Assembly: GCA_023388335.1 (NCBI GenBank)
Contig: JAEWGL010000063.1
Location: forward strand, 1-11,756
Direction of reading: 5' to 3'
From: Pseudomonadota bacterium
Lineage (GTDB): Bacteria > Pseudomonadota > Gammaproteobacteria > Pseudomonadales > Pseudomonadaceae
DNA length: 11,756 nucleotides
The number at the start of each line of letters is the position of its first letter. The first letter of the stretch is position 1. The notes beneath the pieces are model-generated. The model had not been told where the DNA came from, ran no database searches, and saw nothing but the letters and a program-made list of their open reading frames with translations. Shown one piece after another: positions 1 through 5,718 of this stretch. A program made the translations under genes and the position numbers.

Positions 1-362
1 TCCTTCAGGCGCGGGAACATGGTGTAGACGTCTTCCAGCTGCCAGCGGCTGTCCTTGCGCGCGGCGATCTTGAGGTTCTCTTCGACGCTGAGCAGGCGAA
101 AGATGCCGCGATGCTCAGGGACCAGCGCGATACCCTGGCGAGCGATGTCGAAGATCTCACGGCCGACCAACGGCTTGCCGTTGAAGTGGATCTGGCCCTG
201 GCGCGGCCGGACGATGCCAAGGATGCTGCGCAGGGTCGTGGTCTTGCCGGCGCCGTTGCGCCCCAGCAAGGTCACCAGCTCACCGGCCTGGACCGTGAGC
301 GAGACCCCTTCGAGCACGTGGCTCTTGTCGTAGTAGGAATGGATCGAGTCGACGTTGAGCAT
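1..362 (-). CDS. livF: Branched-chain amino acid-type ABC transporter ATP-binding protein (LivF-like), partial
   Basis: This is one of the two cytoplasmic ATPases that power a HAAT-family importer. Only the first 120 codons are in the window; the gene runs off the left edge. The protein begins MLNVDSIHSYYDKSHVLEGV, typical of LivF N-termini. The Walker A motif GRNGAGKTT is at residues 34-42. The segment LVPEHRGIFRLLSVEENL near residues 80-97 matches the LivF-specific stretch between Walker A and the signature. The signature and Walker B lie outside the window. The ATG shares one base with the TGA of the upstream ATPase gene (TGATG), so translation is probably coupled, and a GGAG lies about 10 bases upstream. 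It is the last visible gene of the transporter operon. The family is clear, the substrate is not. Confidence 0.93.
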   Translation of the reverse strand, partial: MLNVDSIHSYYDKSHVLEGVSLTVQAGELVTLLGRNGAGKTTTLRSILGIVRPRQGQIHFNGKPLVGREIFDIARQGIALVPEHRGIFRLLSVEENLKIAARKDSRWQLEDVYTMFPRLK

Positions 363-1114
363 CAGGCGGCTTCTCCAAGGTAGGCGGTGCGCACGCGTTC
401 GTCGTTGCGCACGAATTCCGGGGTACCCTCGACCAGGATGCGGCCGTGGCTCATGACGGTGATGCGCTGGCTGATGGACATGACGATGCTCATGTTGTGC
501 TCGATCAGCAACACGGTGTGATCACGGCCCAGGTCGCTGATCAGGTCGGTCATCACCGGGATATCGTCGATGCCCATGCCCGAGGTCGGTTCGTCGAGCA
601 TCAGCAGGGTGGGGCGGGCGCAGATCGACATGCCGACTTCCAGCACACGCTGCTGGCCGTGGGACAGTTCACCGGCCAAGGTGTCGGCGCGGGTGGTGAG
701 CTTGAGCCGCTCCAGCACCTCATCGGCCATTTCCCAGTGGCTGCGCTTGTGCTCGACGCTGCGCCAGAAGTTCAGCGCGCCCAGGCCATCGCGGCCCTGG
801 GCCGCCAAGCGCAGGTTCTCGCGCACGCTGAGGTTCTGGAACAGGCTGGTGAGCTGGAACGAGCGCGCCATGCCCAGCGCGACACGGCCGTGGGAGGGCT
901 TGCGGATGATGTCGCGGCCGTTGAAGACGATCTTGCCACCGGTGGCCTGGCGCTCGCCGGTCAGGCAGTGAAACAGGCTGGTCTTGCCGGCGCCATTGGG
1001 GCCGATCACGGTGTGGATGGTGCCGGCGCGCACCTTCAGGTCGACCCCATCGACGGCGCGAAACGGCCCATAGGCCAGCTCCAGGCCATGGGTTTGCAGG
1101 AGGTATTCACTCAT
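362..1114 (-). CDS. livG: Branched-chain amino acid-type ABC transporter ATP-binding protein (LivG-like)
   Basis: This is the second cytoplasmic ATPase of the importer, 250 residues, a normal LivG length. Walker A GPNGAGKT is at residues 38-45, the Q-loop region RSFQLTSLFQNLSVREN at 84-100, the signature LSHGQQR at 150-156, Walker B LLMLDEPT at 170-177 and the switch histidine at H206 in IEHNM. All parts needed for ATP hydrolysis are present. The C-terminus, ending in YLGEAA, is the usual LivG/UrtD-type tail. The frame stays open upstream to 1252. The start at 1114 is preferred because MSEYLLQTHGLELAYG is the family N-terminus, an AAGGAG lies just upstream, and the ATG overlaps the TGA of the permease gene by one base. 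LivG and UrtD are hard to tell apart by eye, so the symbol is a family label. Confidence 0.95.
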   Translation of the reverse strand: MSEYLLQTHGLELAYGPFRAVDGVDLKVRAGTIHTVIGPNGAGKTSLFHCLTGERQATGGKIVFNGRDIIRKPSHGRVALGMARSFQLTSLFQNLSVRENLRLAAQGRDGLGALNFWRSVEHKRSHWEMADEVLERLKLTTRADTLAGELSHGQQRVLEVGMSICARPTLLMLDEPTSGMGIDDIPVMTDLISDLGRDHTVLLIEHNMSIVMSISQRITVMSHGRILVEGTPEFVRNDERVRTAYLGEAA

Positions 1115-2127
1115 CACAAGGTCTCCTTGGTCTTGGCGTTGAACAGACGCGGCGGGCAGATACGCTTGGCCAGATCGGCCAGGCCGCCCCACAGGCCACC
1201 GCGCATGAACACCACCACCAGAATCAGGATGATCCCCAGCAGCATCAGCCAACGGGGCCAGAGCTCCGAGAGCACGTCGCCGAGCAAGACGATGGCGCCC
1301 GCGCCGAGCAGCGAACCGAACAGCGAGCCGGTGCCGCCGACAATGGTCATGATCAGGATGTTCTCGGACATCATCAGGTCGATGTTCGACAGTGGTGCGA
1401 AGTGCAGCAGCATGGCGTACAGCGCCCCGGCAATCCCGGTGATGGCGCCCGACAGCATGAACACCAGGATCTTGAAGTGGCGCACGTCGTAGCCGATGGC
1501 CGCGGCGCGGGTTTCGTTCTCGCGGATCGCCAGCAGGGTGCTGCCGAACGGCGAACGGATCACCCGCAGCGCACCGATGAAGATCAGCAGGAACAGCACC
1601 GCGACGAAGGCATAAAAGTGCCGCGGCTCGCCAAGGTCGACCAGGACGTGGCCGGCAATGGCCAGGTTGGGCCGTGGCACCTCGAGCAGGCCGTTGTCGC
1701 CACCGGTCCAGTCGCTGAGGGTGTAGGCCAGGAAATAGGCCATCTGGCTGAAGGCCAGGGTCAGCATGACGAAATAGATGCCCTTGCGGCGAATCGCCAA
1801 GGCGCCGACCAGCAGGGCCAGCAGCGCGCCGAACACCGCCGCGCCGAGCAGCGCGCTGAGCAGTCCCCAGTGCAGATGGATCATCAACAGCGCGGCCCCG
1901 TAGGCACCGACACCGAAGAAGATGCCCTGGCCGAACGACAGCAGCCCGGTATAGCCCAGCAGCAGGTTACAGGCCAGCGCGGCCAGGGCGAAGATCAGGA
2001 TCTCGGTGGCCAGGGTCGCCGACGGCAGGATCAGGGGCAGGCCGATCAGGCTGGCGACCAGCAGTACCAGCAGGGCAGGGTTGCGGCCCTTGGCCAAGGG
2101 CAGTGGATTCTTCTCGCTCATCTTCAT
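1114..2127 (-). CDS. livM: Branched-chain amino acid-type ABC transporter permease (LivM-like)
   Basis: This inner-membrane permease of the HAAT importer has 337 residues. It is strongly hydrophobic, with segments near residues 17-55, 60-112, 117-136, 171-190, 219-245, 256-286 and 292-308. Family landmarks are LGYTGLLSFGQGIFFGVGAYG at 57-77 (split as LGYTGLLSFGQG then IFFGVGAYG) and the ATPase-coupling loop LLAIRENETRAAAIGYD at 198-214, followed by LSGAITGIAGAL. The ATG at 2127 overlaps the stop of the upstream permease gene as ATGA. A GGGAG lies 3 bases before this ATG and better spaced (about 9) before a second ATG two codons later, so the protein may really start at MSEKN (2121). It forms the channel with the LivH-like subunit. 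Confidence 0.94.
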   Translation of the reverse strand: MKMSEKNPLPLAKGRNPALLVLLVASLIGLPLILPSATLATEILIFALAALACNLLLGYTGLLSFGQGIFFGVGAYGAALLMIHLHWGLLSALLGAAVFGALLALLVGALAIRRKGIYFVMLTLAFSQMAYFLAYTLSDWTGGDNGLLEVPRPNLAIAGHVLVDLGEPRHFYAFVAVLFLLIFIGALRVIRSPFGSTLLAIRENETRAAAIGYDVRHFKILVFMLSGAITGIAGALYAMLLHFAPLSNIDLMMSENILIMTIVGGTGSLFGSLLGAGAIVLLGDVLSELWPRWLMLLGIILILVVVFMRGGLWGGLADLAKRICPPRLFNAKTKETL

Positions 2128-2984
2128 GCTCTCCCGAACAGGCCATAAGGACGCACCAGAATCACCGCCGCCATGGCGCCATAGATCATCAGGCTGGCGC
2201 CTTGTGGCCAGAGGCTGGACATCATGCTTTGCACCACCCCCACCAGCAGGCCGCCGACCAACGCGCCGCCGAACGAGCCCATGCCGCCGATCACCACCAC
2301 CACGAAGGCGATGCCGAGGATCTCGGGACCGACGAACGGCTGGGCGCCGCGCAGCGGGGCGAACAGCACCCCGGCAAGTCCGGCCAGCCCCACCCCGAGG
2401 GCAAACGTCAGCGAGAACAGGCGGAAGATGTTGGTGCCCAGCAGCGATACCGTCTCGGTGCTTTCACTGCCGGCGCGTACCAGGGCACCGAAGCGCGTGC
2501 GTTCGAGCAGCAGCCACAGGCCCAGGCCAACCAGCGCGGCGAAGCCGATGAGGAACAGCCGGTAATAGGGGTAGATGAACTCGCCGATGATCAGCACGCC
2601 GCGCAGCTCCTGCGGCACGGCGATGTTCTTGCCGACCGGGCCCCAGATCAGCACCGAGGCTTCCTGGATGATCAGCGCGATGCCCAGGGTGACGAGGATC
2701 TGGAAGGTGTGCGGCAGATGATAGATGCGCTTGATCAGCAGCCGCTCCACCGCCCAGGCCAGCACCGCGACGGCCAGCGGCGCCAGCACCAGGGCCAGCC
2801 AGAAATTGCCGGTTAGGGCCACCGCGGTGTAGCACAGGTAGGCACCCAGCAGGAAAAACGCGCCGTGGGCGAAGTTGACGAAGTTGAGCAGGCCGAAAAT
2901 GATCGTCAGGCCCACGGCGATGAGGAAGTAGATCATCCCCAGGCCCAGGCCGTTGAGCAGCTGGAACAGGTACAGATTGAGCAT
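2124..2984 (-). CDS. livH: Branched-chain amino acid-type ABC transporter permease (LivH-like)
   Basis: This is the second inner-membrane permease, 286 residues, matching LivH/UrtB core length. The N-terminus MLNLYLFQLLNGLGLGMIYF leads into GLLNFVNFAHGAFFLLGAY (residues 31-49), the LivH hallmark. The cytoplasmic coupling loop is at about 161-185 (ERTRFGALVRAGSESTE), and VIGGMGSFGGALVGGLLVG at 231-249 is a conserved late membrane segment. The frame continues upstream to 3191, but that stretch is not LivH-like. The ATG at 2984 has a GAGGG about eight bases upstream and gives the canonical N-terminus. It lies 64 bases after the binding-protein gene, the only sizeable gap in the transporter operon, and that gap holds a small hairpin. 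It overlaps the next permease gene by 4 bases. Confidence 0.95.
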   Translation of the reverse strand: MLNLYLFQLLNGLGLGMIYFLIAVGLTIIFGLLNFVNFAHGAFFLLGAYLCYTAVALTGNFWLALVLAPLAVAVLAWAVERLLIKRIYHLPHTFQILVTLGIALIIQEASVLIWGPVGKNIAVPQELRGVLIIGEFIYPYYRLFLIGFAALVGLGLWLLLERTRFGALVRAGSESTETVSLLGTNIFRLFSLTFALGVGLAGLAGVLFAPLRGAQPFVGPEILGIAFVVVVIGGMGSFGGALVGGLLVGVVQSMMSSLWPQGASLMIYGAMAAVILVRPYGLFGRA

Positions 2985-2997
2985 GGACGTGCCCTCT

Positions 2998-3017
2998 GCA
3001 GCGCGCCGGGCGGCTGC
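2998..3017 (-). other. Hairpin between binding-protein and permease genes
   Basis: Read on the minus strand, GCAGCCG can pair with CGCGCTGC (one bulged C) around a five-base CCCGG loop. It sits in the 64-base gap after the binding-protein stop. There is no T-run, so it is not an intrinsic terminator. Such hairpins in transporter operons often slow 3'-5' decay of the binding-protein message; that role is an inference here. Confidence 0.35.
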
Positions 3018-3048
3018 ATGGTGTGGTGTTTGGGACAAACGCCGTGGC

Positions 3049-4251
3049 TCAGGCCAGGGCGCAACCGGTGTGATCGACCTCGATGAACGAGCGGCCGGCG
3101 CTGAGCAGCTCGGCCAGGTCATCCTCGTCGCGCATCTGCGCCTGGGCTTTGCCGCGCAGCAGGTAGTAGTCCTTGAGAACCTGGTGATCACCCGGGCGAA
3201 TCAGTTCCTCGCCGGTGGGGCCTTGGTAACGCATGCCCTGCAGGGTGCGGGACACGGTCGGGCCGTCGAAGGTGCCGGCCTTGGCGATGGCATCGAGCAT
3301 CACCCGGGTGCCGATGTAATCCGCCGCCAGCGGGTAGTTGGGGTTGATGCCATAGGCCTTGCGGGTGGCCTCGACCAGCGCCTTGTTCATCGGCGTATCG
3401 ACCTGGTGCCAGTATTGCGCGCCCAGGTACACGCCCTCGAGCACGTCGCTGCCCAGCTCCTGGAACTGGTCCAGGCCAGCGGACCATACCAGCAGCACCT
3501 TCATGCGTTCCTTGATGCCGAAGTTCACCGCCTGGCGCAAGGCATTGGATGACTGGCTGCCAAAGTTCAGCAACACCAGCACGTCGGGCTTGGCGGCAAT
3601 GGCGTTGGTCAGGTAACCGGAGAATTCCTGCTCCTGCAGGGAGTGATAGCTGTTGCCGATGTGCTCGACGCCGAACTCCTTGAACACCTTGCGCGCATTG
3701 TCCAGCAGGGCGTCGCCGAACACGTACTGCGGGGTGATGGTGTACCAGCGCTTGGCTTGCGGCAGCTGGCGGATCATCGGCACCAGGGTTTCGCGGATGG
3801 CGCCATAGGTCGGCACCGACCAGCGGAAGGTCGCGGCGTTGCAGTCCTTGCCGGTGATCTCGTCGGCGCCCACCGGGGTCATGAACACGCCGCCAACCTT
3901 GTTGATCTCCTTGGACACCGCCAGGGCCGAGGACGACAGGGTGCAGCCCTGGAAAAAGCGTGCGCCATCCTGGCCGATGGCTTCCTGGACCTTGCGCACC
4001 GCCTTGCCGGCGTTGCCCTCGGTGTCGATGACCTTGTACTTGAGAGGCCTGCCGAGCAGTTGTGGGTACTCGGCGATCGCCAGGCGCGAGCCCATGTCGG
4101 CGTACTTGCCGTAGCTGGCGAAGGCGCCGGACATCGATTTGAGTCCGTAGAAGGTGATCGGTTCGTCGGCGAATGCCCGGTGCATCCCAAGGGGGAGGCT
4201 ACCTACGGCACCCAGGGCAAGGCCTGCCTTGAGCAGGGTACGTCTTTGCAT
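3049..4251 (-). CDS. Periplasmic substrate-binding protein of the HAAT-type ABC importer
   Basis: This 400-residue solute-binding protein of the Peripla_BP_6 (Leu/Ile/Val- or amide-binding) class captures the ligand in the periplasm and delivers it to the LivH/LivM pair. The N-terminus is a signal peptide with a twin-arginine start, MQRRTLLKAG, a hydrophobic stretch to about residue 22 and a likely cleavage after AFA at 28/29 (before DEP). The mature protein opens with ITFYGLKSMSGAFASYGKYA, the usual first strand and ligand-binding loop. The segment at 101-130 (QGCTLSSSALAVS then TPVGADEITG) is the equivalent of the region that grips the ligand head group in the family. The frame is open upstream to 4383, but the ATG at 4251 has AAGGAG seven bases upstream and starts the signal peptide. 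The substrate may be an amino acid, amide or urea-like compound; I cannot tell which. Confidence 0.93.
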   Translation of the reverse strand: MQRRTLLKAGLALGAVGSLPLGMHRAFADEPITFYGLKSMSGAFASYGKYADMGSRLAIAEYPQLLGRPLKYKVIDTEGNAGKAVRKVQEAIGQDGARFFQGCTLSSSALAVSKEINKVGGVFMTPVGADEITGKDCNAATFRWSVPTYGAIRETLVPMIRQLPQAKRWYTITPQYVFGDALLDNARKVFKEFGVEHIGNSYHSLQEQEFSGYLTNAIAAKPDVLVLLNFGSQSSNALRQAVNFGIKERMKVLLVWSAGLDQFQELGSDVLEGVYLGAQYWHQVDTPMNKALVEATRKAYGINPNYPLAADYIGTRVMLDAIAKAGTFDGPTVSRTLQGMRYQGPTGEELIRPGDHQVLKDYYLLRGKAQAQMRDEDDLAELLSAGRSFIEVDHTGCALA

Positions 4252-4311
4252 GAATAACTCCTTGGTTCTGGTTATTAGGCAGGAGTGGCAATGACAAAGC
4301 GGGTACGGCCG

Positions 4312-4327
4312 GGCCTGTGCGCAGGCC
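4312..4327 (-). promoter_or_regulatory. Leader hairpin upstream of the transporter operon
   Basis: A perfect six-base stem, GGCCTG and CAGGCC around a four-base loop (CGCA on the minus strand), lies in the 91-base gap between the regulator stop and the binding-protein ATG. It has no U-run, so it is unlikely to terminate transcription alone. It could be a processing or stabilising element for the downstream message. I see no convincing separate promoter in the gap, so read-through from the regulator gene is possible. Confidence 0.4.
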
Positions 4328-4342
4328 TCTATCCAGGCGTGA

Positions 4343-5113
4343 TCAGTGGTTGTGTTCGAACTCCAGCAGGAAGTGACGGGCAACCTCGCCTTCCAGCGCG
4401 GTCATGTGGTGTTGGGCATCGCACATGTGCTCGTGCATCAGCCGGCGCACGGCCGGCTCATCGGCGGCGCGCAGGGCCAGCAGCAGGTGCTTGTGGTAAT
4501 CGATGTTGGCGGCGGCGAACTCCTGGCGCTTGGGCAAGTAGGCCTTCTTCAGCACCACCAGGTCGCGCAGCAGGTCGTTGAGGAATACCGCCATGAAGCG
4601 CAGCAGCGGATTGGGGCAGCGCCGGGCCAGCAGGGTGTGGAATTCCAGTTCCGCCAGGCGCTGTTCGCGCTGGCCTTCTTCGCTGTCTTCCGGGGTGCTG
4701 CAGAAATCGATGTTGGCCTGTAGCGCGGCATAGTCCTCGTCGCTCAACTGGCCCATCACCGACACCGCCAGCTCCACCTCGATGACCTTGCGCAGCTGGT
4801 ACACCTGTTCACCGTCCAGATGCTGGAAGTGCAGGTAATTGCGCAAGGCGCGGCTGGCGGGCTCGGTGCCTGCCTCGTTGAGGTAGGCGCCGCCACTCGG
4901 ACCGGTGCGGGTGTTGACCAGGCCTTCGACCTCCAAAGCCTTGAGCGCCTCGCGGGCGGTGCCCTTGGAGCATTCGAAGTGCCCCATCAGCTCACGTTCG
5001 GTCGGCAGTCGATCGCCAGGGCGCAGCGCCTCGGTGACGATCGAGCGCTTGACCGATTCGACGATCACGTCGGAGAGCTTCTGACGCCTGCGCTTGGTGA
5101 TGGGTTTGAGCAT
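4343..5113 (-). CDS. GntR-family (FadR/FCD subfamily) transcriptional regulator
   Basis: This 256-residue DNA-binding regulator probably controls the adjacent transporter operon and itself. Residues about 12-75 form the winged helix-turn-helix, with the GntR signature RPGDRLPTERELMGHFECSK at 31-50 followed by GTAREALKALEVEGLV and the wing. Residues about 100-235 fit the all-helical FCD ligand domain. Candidate metal ligands are E155 and H159 (ELEFH), H207 or H209 (DYHKHL) and H227 or H229 (LMHEHM). The first acidic ligand is Glu rather than the usual Asp. The ATG at 5113 is the first after an in-frame stop about 19 bases upstream. Its ribosome-binding site is poor, which suggests weak translation. 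A perfect inverted repeat lies 16 bases upstream. FCD regulators usually respond to carboxylates or related catabolites; the effector here is unknown. Confidence 0.93.
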   Translation of the reverse strand: MLKPITKRRRQKLSDVIVESVKRSIVTEALRPGDRLPTERELMGHFECSKGTAREALKALEVEGLVNTRTGPSGGAYLNEAGTEPASRALRNYLHFQHLDGEQVYQLRKVIEVELAVSVMGQLSDEDYAALQANIDFCSTPEDSEEGQREQRLAELEFHTLLARRCPNPLLRFMAVFLNDLLRDLVVLKKAYLPKRQEFAAANIDYHKHLLLALRAADEPAVRRLMHEHMCDAQHHMTALEGEVARHFLLEFEHNH

Positions 5114-5128
5114 GTCGGCTATTTTTCG

Positions 5129-5146
5129 TATTTATGCGGATAAATA
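5129..5146. promoter_or_regulatory. Candidate operator of the GntR regulator
   Basis: TATTTAT and ATAAATA form a perfect seven-base inverted repeat around GCGG, 16 bases upstream of the regulator ATG. The AT-rich palindrome stands out from its GC-rich surroundings. It does not match the classical FadR core (TGGTNNNACCA). Its position fits autorepression. A weak minus-strand -35 candidate, TTGACC (5172-5177), has no good -10 partner, so the promoter itself is not defined. Confidence 0.45.
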
Positions 5147-5320
5147 GTACTTAATGGCCTTTGGCACTTCGGGTCAACAGGTGAGTAGGGGTATGGGTCG
5201 TAAACAGTGTGAAAGGGTCGGTGAGAGATAACATTCGCAGCGACTGGCGCTGTGCCTAAAAGCGTTCCCGCGCCGAGGGGGCGCAGAACAACCGTAAATC
5301 GAACGATCGGACATTGCAGG

Positions 5321-5362
5321 TCTACGGCCGCTTCGCGGCCGATCGCGGCGCAAGGCCGCTCA
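5321..5362. repeat. REP-like double palindrome (P. putida-type intergenic repeat)
   Basis: Two hairpins stand side by side: GGCCGC-TTC-GCGGCC (5326-5340) and GCGGC-GCAAG-GCCGC (5345-5359). Read on the minus strand, the order GAGCGGCCTTGCGCCGCGAT then GGCCGCGAAGCGGCC resembles a repeat that is very common between genes in P. putida-group genomes, from memory. It lies just downstream of the small zinc-ribbon gene and may cap its transcript. The rest of the 5147-5394 gap shows only a minor GCGCC/GGCGC inverted repeat (5270-5284) and no gene. Confidence 0.6.
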
Positions 5363-5394
5363 GACGGGGAGCTGCCGCCGATGGATACCGAGGA

Positions 5395-5625
5395 TCAGCC
5401 TTGTTTCCCGGGGCCTTGTTCCAGGTGCGCCTGGCTGCAGTACCACTGGCTACCCAGGCGCAGGGCGCGGTCATTGGGCAGGTGCACGCCGCAATGGGCG
5501 CAGCGGACCATCTTCAGCGGGTCATCGAGGGCGTTGTTGGGGCGCGATTGTTGGCTGATCTTGAACTTGCGCCACAGCCAGAACGCGGCGGCGATCAGGG
5601 CGATCCAGAAAAGTAGGCGAACCAT
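5395..5625 (-). CDS. Small membrane-anchored zinc-ribbon protein (PP0621-type)
   Basis: This 76-residue protein has an N-terminal membrane segment (about residues 3-18, LLFWIALIAAAFWLWR) and basic residues just after it, which places the rest in the cytoplasm. Residues 42-67 carry a probable zinc site: C42-x2-C45-x2-H48, then C63-x3-H67 (YCSQAH). This recalls a treble-clef or MYND-like knuckle. I recognise it as the short conserved pseudomonad family called PP0621, whose function is not known to me. It follows the bamD terminator on the same strand and so probably has its own promoter, which I could not define. The ATG at 5625 has only a weak GGA-type ribosome-binding site. It could bind nucleic acid or a protein partner at the membrane; that is speculation. 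Confidence 0.85.
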   Translation of the reverse strand: MVRLLFWIALIAAAFWLWRKFKISQQSRPNNALDDPLKMVRCAHCGVHLPNDRALRLGSQWYCSQAHLEQGPGKQG

Positions 5626-5675
5626 GGTGTCCAGCTTGTCGAGATAAAGAACTGACAGTCTAGGGCCCGGCCATG

Positions 5676-5700
5676 AAAAAAGGGAGGCCTGGCCTCCCTT
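5676..5700 (-). terminator. Intrinsic terminator of bamD
   Basis: AAGGGAGGCC and GGCCTCCCTT form a nearly perfect inverted repeat with one central base, followed on the minus strand by six Ts. It starts about 19 bases after the bamD stop and separates bamD from the small zinc-ribbon gene. With a realistic loop the stem is eight or nine base pairs. Confidence 0.92.
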
Positions 5701-5718
5701 AATCTGTTGCGCGTGCTG

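Noticed and set aside
446..1492. Long plus-strand frames opposite the ABC transporter genes (also 1402-2148, 2103-2816 and 3643-4257)
   Set aside because: They are shadows of the LivG, LivM, LivH and binding-protein genes, with compositional bias and no plausible start or motif.
4269..4297. Minus-strand TTGTCA-17-TAACCA as a transporter promoter
   Set aside because: The -10 is poor, and the start would fall in or at the edge of the ribosome-binding site, leaving almost no leader.
4286..4300. Sigma-54-like GG-N10-GC element upstream of the binding-protein gene
   Set aside because: It points to the plus strand, away from the transporter genes, and lacks the TTGC part of the -12 element.
5321..5362. 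CRISPR-like repeats
   Set aside because: There are only two adjacent palindromes of different sequence, with no regular repeat-spacer spacing. No CRISPR array is visible anywhere in the window.
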